Positions 40,596 through 48,764 of a DNA stretch of 64,000 nt are shown in pieces (positions within the stretch are counted from its first letter, which is position 1; every line of letters starts with the position of its first letter). Source of the DNA: Streptomyces sp. NRRL F-6131 (GTDB lineage Bacteria; Actinomycetota; Actinomycetes; Streptomycetales; Streptomycetaceae); the NCBI GenBank assembly GCA_000719695.1, contig JOHN01000017.1, positions 124,001 to 188,000 on the forward strand, written 5' to 3'. The position numbers and the translations under genes are program-made. Below the pieces are notes generated by a model. The model did not search any database, was not told the origin of the DNA, and saw nothing but the letters and a program-made list of their open reading frames with translations.

Positions 40596-41098
40596 CCAGC
40601 CACTACCAGCAGCAACTCGCCCAGCAGTTGCACGCCGCCGAGACCGAGCTCGGTCAGCGTCGCCAGCAAGTCGCCGACCTCACCGAGCAGCGCGACCTCG
40701 CTCAAGCCGGTGCCCGCGAGCGCGCCTACCTGCTGGAGCACGCCCGCGACACGCTGGAGCCGTGGGGCGGCCACGGAGATGCCTGGCCGGACATCACACC
40801 CGCGATCGAGGCCCTGATCTCGGAGGTCCGCCGGCAGACCGCCCGCGCCGAGCAGGCCGAGGCCCGCATCACCGCCATCCGGGCGGAGTGCGAGCGGCTC
40901 GTCGCCGAGGTCTACGGCAGCCACGACGAGGACGACGACGCCACCCGCGAGATCTGCGCCCGCATTACCGCGATCATCAACGGCGGCCAGCCCTGCACCT
41001 GCCGCCCCCTCAACGGCTGCGACTGCGCCCCGCTGGTCAACGCCGAGACCGTCCGTGGCGGACGGCGTCTTCGCGCAACCCCCGAGGCCCGGCCGTGA
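40592..41098 (+). CDS. Coiled-coil protein with Cys-rich tail
   Basis: 168 residues. A long N-terminal helix (LHAAETELGQRRQQVADLTE) and a second helical segment, then CTCRPLNGCDCAPL near the C-terminus. Function unknown. Confidence 0.58.
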   Translation: MTSHYQQQLAQQLHAAETELGQRRQQVADLTEQRDLAQAGARERAYLLEHARDTLEPWGGHGDAWPDITPAIEALISEVRRQTARAEQAEARITAIRAECERLVAEVYGSHDEDDDATREICARITAIINGGQPCTCRPLNGCDCAPLVNAETVRGGRRLRATPEARP

Positions 41099-41250
41099 CC
41101 TGCCCCGACGACGAATGGGCACCCGACGACGAGTGGGACCCGGCCCTCCTGTTCACCGACAGCGAGGACTGGCCCCTCGACCCACCACCCCGCCCCACCG
41201 TCGACGTGATCACCGACCTCGCCCACTACCAGCCACAGGAGATCTCATGA
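41095..41250 (+). CDS. Very small acidic protein
   Basis: 51 residues from GTG 41095, Asp/Glu/Trp-rich (DDEWAPDDEWDPALLF). Overlaps both neighbours. The acidic DNA-mimic-like composition is notable but not proof of function. Confidence 0.45.
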   Translation: MTCPDDEWAPDDEWDPALLFTDSEDWPLDPPPRPTVDVITDLAHYQPQEIS

Positions 41251-41444
41251 TCGCCATCGGAGCTCTGCTGTTCTCCATCCTCTGCCTGATCGCCGTCATC
41301 CGCCTCGTTCGCGAAACGGCCCGCCTCACCCGCCAGGCCGAGGACAACTGGCGGCAGGTCGCCGAGAACTACGAGCAGGCCGCCCAGAACTGGGCCCGAG
41401 CCGCCGAACTGCAGCGCCAAGCCCGCGCCGCCCGCCGCCACTGA
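41247..41444 (+). CDS. Small membrane protein
   Basis: 65 residues: one transmembrane helix (IAIGALLFSILCLIAVIRLV) followed by a long amphipathic helix rich in Arg, Gln and Ala. Function unknown. Confidence 0.55.
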   Translation: MIAIGALLFSILCLIAVIRLVRETARLTRQAEDNWRQVAENYEQAAQNWARAAELQRQARAARRH

Positions 41445-41460
41445 CCCCGAGCACGACGAA

Positions 41461-41495
41461 GGGGCGCCCCTCAGCCAGTCAAGCCAGGGCGCCCC
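41461..41495. terminator. Possible hairpin terminator
   Basis: 9-bp arms GGGGCGCCC (41461-41469) and GGGCGCCCC (41487-41495) with a 17-nt loop, 17 bp after the preceding stop. Confidence 0.5.
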
Positions 41496-41541
41496 ACGCG
41501 GTCCGATCACCATACCGCCCGCGCACCACAGGAGACCGGAC

Positions 41542-42177
41542 ATGCTCCCCACCCCGCACCTCGACCGCCTCCGCACCCAGCTCCGGCAGATGCCCGAGCT
41601 GATCACGCTCGCGCACCTGGCCCTCCTCCCCGGCTCCGGTCGGCGCGGGGCCCGCGTCTCCGGCGCCACCCGCACCGCACCCCTCCCGTGCAGGATCGAC
41701 GTGCTGTCCGCGATCGGGCCGACCTCGGCCGCCGCGGTCACCGACCCGTACGGCGACCAGGCCGTCGAGCCCGGGCTCGGCATCCTCGCCGGCTGGGCCC
41801 AGGTGGTACTCGACGACCGCCGCCGCGCCAACGACTGGAGCGCGTGGGCCCGCCCGCACGGCCGCGCGACCGAGCGCACCGTCAGCGTCGCCATCAAGGT
41901 CCTGCTGCTGCACCTCGACTGGTCGGCCGACCGGCCGTACGCCCGCGACCTCGCCGAGGAGATCGGCCAGTTGCACGCCCACCTCAACCGGATCACCGGG
42001 CAGCCGTTCGCTGGGCTCGCGCGCCGGCAGCCCTGCCCCCGCTGCCACCTCCTCACCGTGGCGGTCCGTCCGGATGGCATGCGCGAGTGCAGCTCGCCGG
42101 ACTGCTGGGCCGTCCTCAGCGAGCAGGAGTACGCCGACCGGGCCGAGCAGGCGCTCGCCGAGCTCGCCGCGGCCTGA
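41542..42177 (+). CDS. Hypothetical protein with C-terminal zinc ribbon
   Basis: 211 residues. Helical body; the C-terminus has CPRCHLLTVAVRPDGMREC and a following Cys (SSPDCWAVLS), a standard four-Cys ribbon. This type of protein is widespread in Streptomyces phages and prophages; role unknown. Confidence 0.68.
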   Translation: MLPTPHLDRLRTQLRQMPELITLAHLALLPGSGRRGARVSGATRTAPLPCRIDVLSAIGPTSAAAVTDPYGDQAVEPGLGILAGWAQVVLDDRRRANDWSAWARPHGRATERTVSVAIKVLLLHLDWSADRPYARDLAEEIGQLHAHLNRITGQPFAGLARRQPCPRCHLLTVAVRPDGMRECSSPDCWAVLSEQEYADRAEQALAELAAA

Positions 42178-42225
42178 TGCGCCGGTGATGCGCGGCGGAT
42201 GCGCCGCAGGTCACAGGCACAGCAA

Positions 42226-42255
42226 CGGCCCCACCCGAACACCCGGGTGGGGCCG
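42226..42255. terminator. Bidirectional hairpin terminator
   Basis: Perfect 11-bp arms CGGCCCCACCC (42226-42236) and GGGTGGGGCCG (42245-42255) between convergent genes. Confidence 0.85.
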
Positions 42256-42272
42256 CGATGCGTGGGGATGCG

Positions 42273-42584
42273 TCAGGGTTGCGGCGGTTCACTCGGGGGC
42301 TCGACGGTCTTCTTCGGCCGGCTCTTCCCGGACCCGGAGTAGCCCTTCGCGATGTCCTGGACGGTGGAGAAGTTCAGCCCCAGGTCAGCGCCCACCGAGC
42401 GCAACGATGCTCCATCGCGGGACAGGAGTTCCCCAACCGCCTTCTGCCGAAGCTCCCGCAGTTTTTTGTTGCGGTCGGGGAGTGCTTTGAGCACCTCGCC
42501 CACGGCGAGCGCTCTCTCTCGGGGATCGGCAATCCCTTCGAGCGCATCGATGGCTTCGAACACTCGTCGCGCCTCCTCGGTCAT
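42273..42584 (-). CDS. HTH regulator, leftward
   Basis: 103 residues from an ATG after AGGAAGGG. Helical N-terminal half; HTH DGASLRSVGADLGLNFSTVQ (about 60-79), then a basic tail (GKSRPKK). It is the only gene between 23 and 64 kb read leftward, and it faces a perfect palindrome, so it probably controls the divergent membrane-protein genes and itself. Confidence 0.75.
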   Translation of the reverse strand: MTEEARRVFEAIDALEGIADPRERALAVGEVLKALPDRNKKLRELRQKAVGELLSRDGASLRSVGADLGLNFSTVQDIAKGYSGSGKSRPKKTVEPPSEPPQP

Positions 42585-42619
42585 CTTGGCCCTTCCTGTG
42601 GGCGGGCCCGCTTCACAAG

Positions 42620-42638
42620 TGTAGGGGGATCCCCTACA
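42620..42638. promoter_or_regulatory. Operator-like palindrome TGTAGGGG-gat-CCCCTACA
   Basis: Perfect 8-bp arms around GAT, 36 bp upstream of the leftward HTH gene start and 110 bp before the rightward gene at 42748. Best candidate binding site for the divergent regulator. Confidence 0.65.
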
Positions 42639-42747
42639 GTGATGGAAGGCAGCCCGCGCTGCTGAACGCAAAGGCCCCGGCCGGCGCTTGCGACGCCACA
42701 TGGCCGGGGCCAGTCCCACCCTCCACCGCAAAGCCGAGGACAGGACC

Positions 42748-43227
42748 ATGCAGCAGACTACCCACACCCTCGCCACCATCACCCTCCTCGGGGCCACCCT
42801 CGCCCTCGCGCCGATCGACCCGGCCGCCATCCGAGCCGCCCGCCGAGACCTCGACCCGAGCGCCCCGTACGAGCAGGACCCCGCCGTGGCCGCCGACCTC
42901 GCCACGATCCAGCGCATCACCGCCTTGTTGACCACCTGGCAGCACCACGACACCGCCGACCTGGAGTGGCGGACGCGCCAGATCGATGCCGCCGAAGACC
43001 GGCTCCTCACCGCCCACGGCCACCTCGTCCCCACCAGCGAGCAGCGCTACCAGCGCCGCACCCAGGCCCGCATCGCCGCCGAGGCCATCCAGGCCGCCGC
43101 CGACCTGGCGCACCCGGCCGCCGCCTGCTCCCGGTGTACCGGCTGGATGGACTGCCCCGACGCCGACCGCGCCTACCGCGGCGCGCTTCACGCCGACTGG
43201 GTCGACCGCTGGACCCTCACCAACTGA
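42748..43227 (+). CDS. Hypothetical protein
   Basis: 159 residues. Starts MQQTTHTLATITLLGATLAL, a weakly hydrophobic segment, then helical sequence and a Cys cluster (CSRCTGWMDCPDAD). First rightward gene after the operator region. Confidence 0.6.
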   Translation: MQQTTHTLATITLLGATLALAPIDPAAIRAARRDLDPSAPYEQDPAVAADLATIQRITALLTTWQHHDTADLEWRTRQIDAAEDRLLTAHGHLVPTSEQRYQRRTQARIAAEAIQAAADLAHPAAACSRCTGWMDCPDADRAYRGALHADWVDRWTLTN

Positions 43228-43266
43228 CCCGCGCCCAGCCGACTACTTCCCCGGAGCACACCCCCC

Positions 43267-44331
43267 ATGACCACCACCCCGCCCGACCCCGAGCAGGCCT
43301 TCGGCCGCCGCGCCGCCATGACGCTCGTCCGCACCGCCGCGGCCTGCATGGCCGGCTGGTCCCTCTACGTCGTCGCCAGGCACTACCAGGTCCCGCACCT
43401 CCTCGCCGCCGGGGCCGGCCTCGTCTTCGACGGCGTCGCCTACCTCGCCCTGCGCATGGCCACCGACGCCATGCGCGCCGGCCGCTCCGCCGCCGCACCC
43501 ATCAGCGCCACCCTCGGCATGGCCGCCACCAGCGTCTACCTCAACCTGGTGCACGCCCGCTTCACCGGCGGCGGTCGCCCCGCCGAGGTCCTCTACGCCT
43601 CCCCGGCCGTGGCACTCCTCCTCGTGTCCGTCCTCTCCTGGGCCGCCGAACGCGCCGCCGCGCGAGCGGACCGCGGCGAGAGCCCGATGCGCATGCCCGC
43701 CTACGGGGTGCTTGGCTGGCTGCTCGCCCGACGGCAGGCCTACGGCGCGCTCAAGGCCAAGGCCGAAGCCCATGTGACCAGCGGCGCATCCGTGCCGCAT
43801 CAGCCCGCCGCACCCGTCGGCCGCCGCGACCACCGCGCGCTCCTCCGCGAGCGGTTCGCCGCCATGGACCCCGCCGAGGCCGTCGAGATCGCCGCCTCCA
43901 GCCACCCCGGCATGGCCCCCGCCGAACTCGCCGAGATGCTCGCCACCTACGGCATCACCGTCAGCCCCCTCGACGTCGCTCTGATCCTCGGCGAGGCCGC
44001 CGTCCCCACCGTCACCCTCGACCGCGTCCCGCAGCCCGCCGCCACCCCGGCGCCCGCCATCGGTGCCCAGATGCACCCGGATGCGGCACCGAATGCGCCG
44101 CAGGTCGACGGCCTGTCGAAGGCCGACGCGATCGCCGCGATGGCCCGCCACCTCGGCGGCCTCAACACCCCCGCCGAGGCCATCGCCACCGCACTCGCGC
44201 AGCAGGGCCGGCCCACCGACACCGCCTACATCCGGCACCGCCTGTCCAAGGCCCGCCGGGCCGCAGCCAAGGCCACTCAGCAACAGGCCGAGAAGGCCGC
44301 CAGGAGTGCTGGCACCGGCTTCTACCCGTGA
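43267..44331 (+). CDS. DUF2637/SpdB-like membrane protein
   Basis: 354 residues. Four hydrophobic helices in the first 135 residues (including WSLYVVARHYQVPHLLAAGA and GLVFDGVAYLALRMATDAMR), then a cytoplasmic part with two helical HTH-like repeats (MAPAELAEMLATYGITVSPL; TPAEAIATALAQQGRPTDTA) and a basic end. The layout resembles Spd and DUF2637 proteins of Streptomyces conjugative plasmids, which help plasmid DNA spread through mycelium. The assignment rests on layout and context. Confidence 0.55.
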   Translation: MTTTPPDPEQAFGRRAAMTLVRTAAACMAGWSLYVVARHYQVPHLLAAGAGLVFDGVAYLALRMATDAMRAGRSAAAPISATLGMAATSVYLNLVHARFTGGGRPAEVLYASPAVALLLVSVLSWAAERAAARADRGESPMRMPAYGVLGWLLARRQAYGALKAKAEAHVTSGASVPHQPAAPVGRRDHRALLRERFAAMDPAEAVEIAASSHPGMAPAELAEMLATYGITVSPLDVALILGEAAVPTVTLDRVPQPAATPAPAIGAQMHPDAAPNAPQVDGLSKADAIAAMARHLGGLNTPAEAIATALAQQGRPTDTAYIRHRLSKARRAAAKATQQQAEKAARSAGTGFYP

Positions 44332-44418
44332 CTGCGACGGCCCCGCCGCGGGCGCTCCCCGCCGAGCCTGCGGCCCGCCTCACCCCCGAGACCACTCTGA
44401 CCAGCACTGGAGACAGCC

Positions 44419-44574
44419 ATGGGCCTCTGGTCCAAGCTCACCAACCCGCCCGACCGCCACCCCGCCCGAACGCCGGCCGAGCGCCGCCGCCGCAACGACG
44501 AGATCCGCCGCATCGACAAGGGCACCGCCTCCTGGCTCCGCCGCGGCGGCACCGGCCCCCGGAAGGACCGCTGA
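44419..44574 (+). CDS. Very small basic protein
   Basis: 51 residues: MGLWSKLTNPPDRHPARTPA, then a strongly basic helix (RRRRNDEIRRIDKG). Sits between membrane-protein genes; similar short basic ORFs occur in Spd operons. Confidence 0.55.
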   Translation: MGLWSKLTNPPDRHPARTPAERRRRNDEIRRIDKGTASWLRRGGTGPRKDR

Positions 44575-44575
44575 C

Positions 44576-44869
44576 ATGCACCTCGACTTCGCCGCCCTGC
44601 GGCCCGCCTACAACGGCACCGCCATCGCCGCCGGAGCCCTCGCCGCCCCCCACTGGGCGGCCGTCCTCACCGACATCGCCCACACCGGCGACGGCACCGG
44701 CCCCCTCGGCGCCACCGTCATCGCCGCCGGCCTCGCCCTCGCCGCCGACCGAGCCCGCCCCGGCCTGTGGCTGCCCCGCGCCGCACTCGCCACCACCCTC
44801 ATCGCCCCTGCCCTCAGCCTGCCCGCCGCCCGGCCCGTCCTGGCCTTCCTCACCGGAGTCACCCTGTGA
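44576..44869 (+). CDS. Small membrane protein
   Basis: 97 residues with three hydrophobic helices (TAIAAGALAAPHWAAVLTDI; LGATVIAAGLALAADRA; LATTLIAPALSLP). Overlaps the next gene by 4 bp. Possible SpdA- or SpdD-like component. Confidence 0.55.
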   Translation: MHLDFAALRPAYNGTAIAAGALAAPHWAAVLTDIAHTGDGTGPLGATVIAAGLALAADRARPGLWLPRAALATTLIAPALSLPAARPVLAFLTGVTL

Positions 44870-45402
44870 CCGTCACCGTCGGCCTCGGCGCCCTCCTCGT
44901 CGGCCTCGCCCTCATGCTCCGCCAATTCCTGCCCGCCACCTGGGCCATCGTCATGAAAAAGGGAGGCGGCGGAGGCGGCACCGCCACCGCCACCAAGCTC
45001 GACTGGCGCGAGCACGCGCCCTACGTGATCGGCTTCTGCATCGGAGCCCTCGCCATCTCCCTGCCCGGCGGCATCATCCGCACCATCGCCGCCAAGGTCC
45101 TCGGCATCAGCAACGGCGTCGGAGGCAAGATCGTCTCCGGTGGTGCTGGCGGCGCGGGCCACGACGTCCAGCACACGGTCGGAAAGAGCATGACCGCCAC
45201 CGGCGCCCTCGTCACCGTCCTGCTGATCGTCGCCCTGTTCGTCCTGCGCAAGGCCCTCGACAAGGCCGCCCGCAAGCAGCTCATGTACGGCGCCCTCGCC
45301 GGCATCACCCTCGGCCTGTCCGCCGGCGCCTCCGGCCTCACCGACAGCGTCCTGATCCCCGGCGTCAACCAGATCGGCGCGGCCATCGGCGGCAAGGCAT
45401 GA
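44866..45402 (+). CDS. Integral membrane protein with glycine-rich loop
   Basis: 178 residues, four hydrophobic helices separated by KKGGGGGGTATATK and SGGAGGAGHDVQHTVGKS. Conserved order after the preceding gene suggests a membrane complex. Function unknown; resembles plasmid-borne Spd-type proteins. Confidence 0.55.
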   Translation: MTVTVGLGALLVGLALMLRQFLPATWAIVMKKGGGGGGTATATKLDWREHAPYVIGFCIGALAISLPGGIIRTIAAKVLGISNGVGGKIVSGGAGGAGHDVQHTVGKSMTATGALVTVLLIVALFVLRKALDKAARKQLMYGALAGITLGLSAGASGLTDSVLIPGVNQIGAAIGGKA

Positions 45403-46088
45403 AGCCCGGCTGGCGGATCCGCAGGCTCAGCGCCGGATCCGCCGCCACCGCCCGACGGATGGGCCGAGGGTTCGTCCCCCTCGACGAGGACGGCGAGGTC
45501 CGCCTGATCGCCACCGCCGTCCGGTGCGGCGCTGGCCTGTGGGCCGGCAACGGTCTCCTGACCCTCGCCCACCAGAGCCCGGCGGTCACGCTCGGGGGCA
45601 CCGGCCTCTGGGCAGTGGCCGCCTGGCGGGCAGGCGCCCGGGACCGCGCCACCACACAGCCCGGCGCCGCCCCCGAGACGGCCACCTCGGCCGACCCGAC
45701 TGGCGAGTTCCTGGCACTGCTGCACGAGCTCATGCCCAACCCCGGCGACCGTCTCCACCTCGCCCAGCTCGCCCAGCACATCCACGGCGACGAGACCGCG
45801 ACCGGGTGCATCCGCGAACAGTGCGCCGCCGCCCGGATCCCCATCACCACCGTCCGTGTCCGGGGCCGGGGTTCCAGCACGGGCATCTACGCCCGCGACC
45901 TGCCTCCGCTCCGGAGCCCCTCCCCTGCCCCTTCCGGGCGCCCCCTTCCGGGTGTTGTTGTCGCAGGTCAACACGGCCAACAACAACAGCAACAACAGTC
46001 GGCGGCCGCCGCCCGAGAGGGGTTCTTGATCAAGCCCGACCCCGCCAGACCCCACCACTCCATCGTCGAATGGGAGAACGCATCGTGA
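45399..46088 (+). CDS. Membrane-associated protein with winged-helix-like region
   Basis: 229 residues. Basic N-terminus, one or two hydrophobic segments (about 45-75), then a domain with FLALLHELMPNPGDRLHLAQ leading to LAQHIHGDETATGCIREQCA, similar to short winged helices, and a low-complexity Gln run encoded by CAA/CAG triplets (about 45978-46000). Function unknown. Confidence 0.55.
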   Translation: MKPGWRIRRLSAGSAATARRMGRGFVPLDEDGEVRLIATAVRCGAGLWAGNGLLTLAHQSPAVTLGGTGLWAVAAWRAGARDRATTQPGAAPETATSADPTGEFLALLHELMPNPGDRLHLAQLAQHIHGDETATGCIREQCAAARIPITTVRVRGRGSSTGIYARDLPPLRSPSPAPSGRPLPGVVVAGQHGQQQQQQQSAAAAREGFLIKPDPARPHHSIVEWENAS

Positions 46089-46261
46089 CCATCGACCAGC
46101 AGCTCGCCGCCGCCGAGGGCGAGATCACCGAGCTCCAGATCGCCTTTGTCGACTGCGCGGACGACCCCGAGAAGCGCCGCCGGCTCGCCGACAAGCTCAA
46201 GGCCGCCCGCACCCGCGTCGCTGACCTGTATCTGCTGCAGGCCGCCCAGCCCGCCGCCTGA
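46085..46261 (+). CDS. Very small helical protein
   Basis: 58 residues, almost all helix (EGEITELQIAFVDCADDPEK). GTGA overlap with the previous gene. Confidence 0.52.
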   Translation: MTIDQQLAAAEGEITELQIAFVDCADDPEKRRRLADKLKAARTRVADLYLLQAAQPAA

Positions 46262-46287
46262 CCCACCACCACGAGAGGACCACCGCC

Positions 46288-46506
46288 ATGACCACCGACC
46301 AGGCCGCCGCCCGCGACGCCATGATCGCCACGCTCCGGGAGGCGTTCGCCTTCACCGAGACCACCGCAGCGCACCTCGTCGATGTCGCCCTCGACGCCGA
46401 ACGGAACAACCTGCCGACCTGGCCCACGATCTGCGACGCCGTCGCTCAGGCCGCCGACCGCGGCGAGGCCTGGGCCAACGAGGCCCTTGGCCTTAGCACC
46501 GCATGA
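46288..46506 (+). CDS. Small hypothetical protein
   Basis: 72 residues, helical (DAMIATLREAFAFTETTAAH). Shine-Dalgarno GAGAGGA upstream. Function unknown. Confidence 0.55.
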   Translation: MTTDQAAARDAMIATLREAFAFTETTAAHLVDVALDAERNNLPTWPTICDAVAQAADRGEAWANEALGLSTA

Positions 46507-46594
46507 CCTCGCCCCGGGGTGGCCGTTCAAGCCTGGCAGCCGCCGGCCACCCCGGGCCCTCCACCACCGCACAGCAGCAGAGGAGACGCCCATC

Positions 46595-46726
46595 ATGGCC
46601 TACGCCAACGGCAACACGCCGGCCGACCCGCAGCCGCCCGCCGAGCCTCGCGTCGTGGAGCGCGGCACGGGGGTCAGCGTCGTCTGGCCCCAGCCCACCC
46701 CGCAGCCCACCGAACCGCGCCACTGA
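46595..46726 (+). CDS. Very small Pro-rich protein
   Basis: 43 residues (MAYANGNTPADPQPPAEPRV onward) from an ATG 7 bp after GAGGAG. Supported by the good ribosome-binding site and by codon third-position GC; otherwise weak. Confidence 0.42.
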   Translation: MAYANGNTPADPQPPAEPRVVERGTGVSVVWPQPTPQPTEPRH

Positions 46727-46807
46727 CCGACGGCGATGCTGCTTGCGGAGTGATCGCCTCCCGTCGTAACCTGCGTTGCAGCAGGTAGCCCCTGCCCGCA
46801 AACACCC

Positions 46808-46846
46808 CGAAGGCCCCGCAGCCGAGCAGTAGCCGCGGGGCCTTCG
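46808..46846 (+). terminator. Terminator between middle and late genes
   Basis: Perfect 12-bp arms CGAAGGCCCCGC (46808-46819) and GCGGGGCCTTCG (46835-46846) with a 15-nt loop. Separates the accessory block from the packaging/head block, so late genes probably have their own control. Confidence 0.85.
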
Positions 46847-46867
46847 TGCTGCCCGGGGAGGTCCACG

Positions 46868-47143
46868 GTGGTCGTCTACCCGAACCCCCCGCTGCACCAG
46901 ATCAACCCGGCCGACCTCGCCGACCGGGCTGGCACCGCCGCCGCGTTCGGAGTCTCGGAGTCCGCGATCAAGCGGTGGACCATGCTCGGACTGATCGAGG
47001 CACTGCCGATCCCCGGTGGCCCGCACCTCTACCACCTACCCACCGCGGCCCGCGCCGAGATGCACACCTGGCAGCACGGCGCCGACCGGCCCGCCCGCGG
47101 CGGACGGCGAGCCGGCTGGCACCCCGGACAAGCCGCAGCCTGA
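46868..47143 (+). CDS. HTH_17-type DNA-binding protein
   Basis: 91 residues. LADRAGTAAAFGVSESAIKR, then WTMLGLIEALPIPGGPHLYH: a winged helix like MerR or Xis. First gene after the terminator; may activate late genes or act with terminase. The basic tail is Gly/Arg-rich. Confidence 0.62.
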   Translation: MVVYPNPPLHQINPADLADRAGTAAAFGVSESAIKRWTMLGLIEALPIPGGPHLYHLPTAARAEMHTWQHGADRPARGGRRAGWHPGQAAA

Positions 47144-47153
47144 GGAGGCGCTG

Positions 47154-47399
47154 GTGGACGACTACATCGGACTGCGGGTCAGCCTGCCCGGCGACCCCCG
47201 AGGCATCGAAGCCGCCACCGGCCACCCCGTCGGCTCCCCCCGCGGAACGGCCGACCTTGCCATCGCCTACCTCCCGCACTCCTGCGACGAGTGGGTCATC
47301 GGCGAAGGCAGCCCGGCCGAGGTGATCACGAGCCTGCGGCTCCTGCGCGACGAGATCGACCACGCCATCACCCTGCTGACCAGCGACGGAGCCCAGTGA
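47154..47399 (+). CDS. Small hypothetical protein
   Basis: 81 residues from GTG 47154 after GAGGAGG. MDDYIGLRVSLPGDPRGIEA, then LRLLRDEIDHAITLLTSDGA. The frame is open upstream but overlaps the previous gene without a Shine-Dalgarno sequence. Confidence 0.58.
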   Translation: MDDYIGLRVSLPGDPRGIEAATGHPVGSPRGTADLAIAYLPHSCDEWVIGEGSPAEVITSLRLLRDEIDHAITLLTSDGAQ

Positions 47400-48193
47400 C
47401 CGACACCCCGTACAGCCCCGACACCGCCTGCGCCCTCGCCATCGGCGCCACCTCGGCCGGCTGGATCGAGCAGAACGGCGTCACCTGGGACGGCGACCTC
47501 GCCACCTACAACCTCCGCGCGACCGAGCAGCGCAACGCCGTGTTCTTCGCCGACCTGCGGGACAACCTCGCCGCCCTCCGTGCCACCCTCACCCCGCCCA
47601 CCACCACCGTGCGGATCATGGCCGTCGGCGACAGCATCACCGTCGGCACCGGCAGCACCGGCCCCGGCGGACAACTCGACCCCTGGGGCAACGGCAACGG
47701 CCCCGGCTGGAAGGCCTGGCTGGTCGATCTCCTAGCCCGCCGCCGCATCGCCACCCAGCTGACCGTCGTCGCCCAGGGCGGACAGACACTGCGGACCATG
47801 ACCCCGCCCACGCTCGCCGCCCTGCCGACCGCCCGCCCGGACATCGTGCTCATCCACCTCGGCACCAACGACATCGGCACCGACACCGGCGACTGGCAGA
47901 CCAGGTACGGGCAGCTCATCGACCAGATCCTCGCCAGCAGCCCGACCGTCCGCGTCGCCTGCGGCCACATCGCCCACTACCGACGCCCCAACCTCGACGC
48001 CGGCGTCGACACCATCAACGGATGGATCGACGCCGCCGTCCAAGCCCGGCAGTCCACCGGCCGCGTCATCACCGCCGACACCGGCGTCATCACCCAGCAC
48101 TGGACCGCCGACGGCACCCACCCCCTCGACGCCGCCCACCTCACCATGGCCCAGCAGTGGCACACCGCGATCGGGCCCTGGCTGCCCCAGTAG
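47396..48193 (+). CDS. SGNH/GDSL esterase-like hydrolase
   Basis: 265 residues. Catalytic blocks: Ser80 in GDSITVG, oxyanion Gly in VVAQGGQT (about 129), Asn158 in HLGTNDI, and Asp239/His242 in TADGTHPLD. Such enzymes cleave O-acyl esters of polysaccharides or lipids. No signal peptide; the first 70 residues look like a separate small helical domain. It lies directly before the terminase genes, an unusual site, since phage SGNH proteins are generally tail- or lysis-associated. It may be a virion part that deacylates host cell-wall sugars, or a lysogenic conversion gene. Confidence 0.82.
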   Translation: MTDTPYSPDTACALAIGATSAGWIEQNGVTWDGDLATYNLRATEQRNAVFFADLRDNLAALRATLTPPTTTVRIMAVGDSITVGTGSTGPGGQLDPWGNGNGPGWKAWLVDLLARRRIATQLTVVAQGGQTLRTMTPPTLAALPTARPDIVLIHLGTNDIGTDTGDWQTRYGQLIDQILASSPTVRVACGHIAHYRRPNLDAGVDTINGWIDAAVQARQSTGRVITADTGVITQHWTADGTHPLDAAHLTMAQQWHTAIGPWLPQ

Positions 48194-48212
48194 CAGCACC
48201 GCGGGAGGTGAC

Positions 48213-48764
48213 GTGCCGCCCGCAAAGCGCCGCCCCACCCAGGCCGAGCAGGACGCCCTGCGCGGCGAGATTCTCCGCCTCCACGCTGACGGCGTGTCCC
48301 GCAACGAGATCATGCGCCGAACCGGGGCGTCGGCCCGGATGGTCTCCGGCACCGTCGCCGACGCCGGCGCCACCTTCGCCCGCGCCCCCGAAGTCCAGGC
48401 CGCCACGACCGCGCGCCGCATCGACCTCGACGCCCGCCGCATCGACCTCGCCCACCGGCTCCATGTCTCGGCCGAGAAGCTCGTCGACCAGATGTGGCAG
48501 CCTGGCGTGATCTACAACTTCGGCGGCAAGGACAATACCTACGAGGAACACCACGTCAGCGAACCGCCAGCCAGCGATAAGCGTTCGCTGATGTCGACCG
48601 CAGGCATGGCCATCGACCGATCCCTGAAGCTCGTCCCGCCGCGCACCGACGACGGCGCCGACTCCGCCCGCTCCATGCTCGGCAAGATCATGACCGGTCT
48701 GGCCGAGGTCTGGAACGAGCAGCAGCAGGGGGAGGCCAGCGAGGGGGCGGGTGATGCTCCATGA
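48213..48764 (+). CDS. terS: Terminase small subunit
   Basis: 183 residues. The N-terminal HTH (LHADGVSRNEIMRRTGASAR, about 23-42) would bind the pac/cos site. A central helical region for oligomer formation and an acidic Gly/Glu-rich end follow. It overlaps the start of the large subunit by 14 bp. Confidence 0.72.
   Translation: MPPAKRRPTQAEQDALRGEILRLHADGVSRNEIMRRTGASARMVSGTVADAGATFARAPEVQAATTARRIDLDARRIDLAHRLHVSAEKLVDQMWQPGVIYNFGGKDNTYEEHHVSEPPASDKRSLMSTAGMAIDRSLKLVPPRTDDGADSARSMLGKIMTGLAEVWNEQQQGEASEGAGDAP

Noticed and set aside
44328..44420. GTG start at 44328 overlapping the SpdB-like stop
   Set aside because: The frame does not stop before running through the next real genes and lacks protein-like composition; the 51-residue gene at 44419 is better.
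42966..46088. A 1040-residue rightward open frame
   Set aside because: Arg/Pro/His-rich shadow of several smaller genes in other frames; only its last 229 residues (from 45399) form a credible protein.
46503..46769. 88-residue Arg/Ser/Pro-rich frame
   Set aside because: Composition is that of a GC shadow; the overlapping ATG at 46595 has a good ribosome-binding site and better codon bias.
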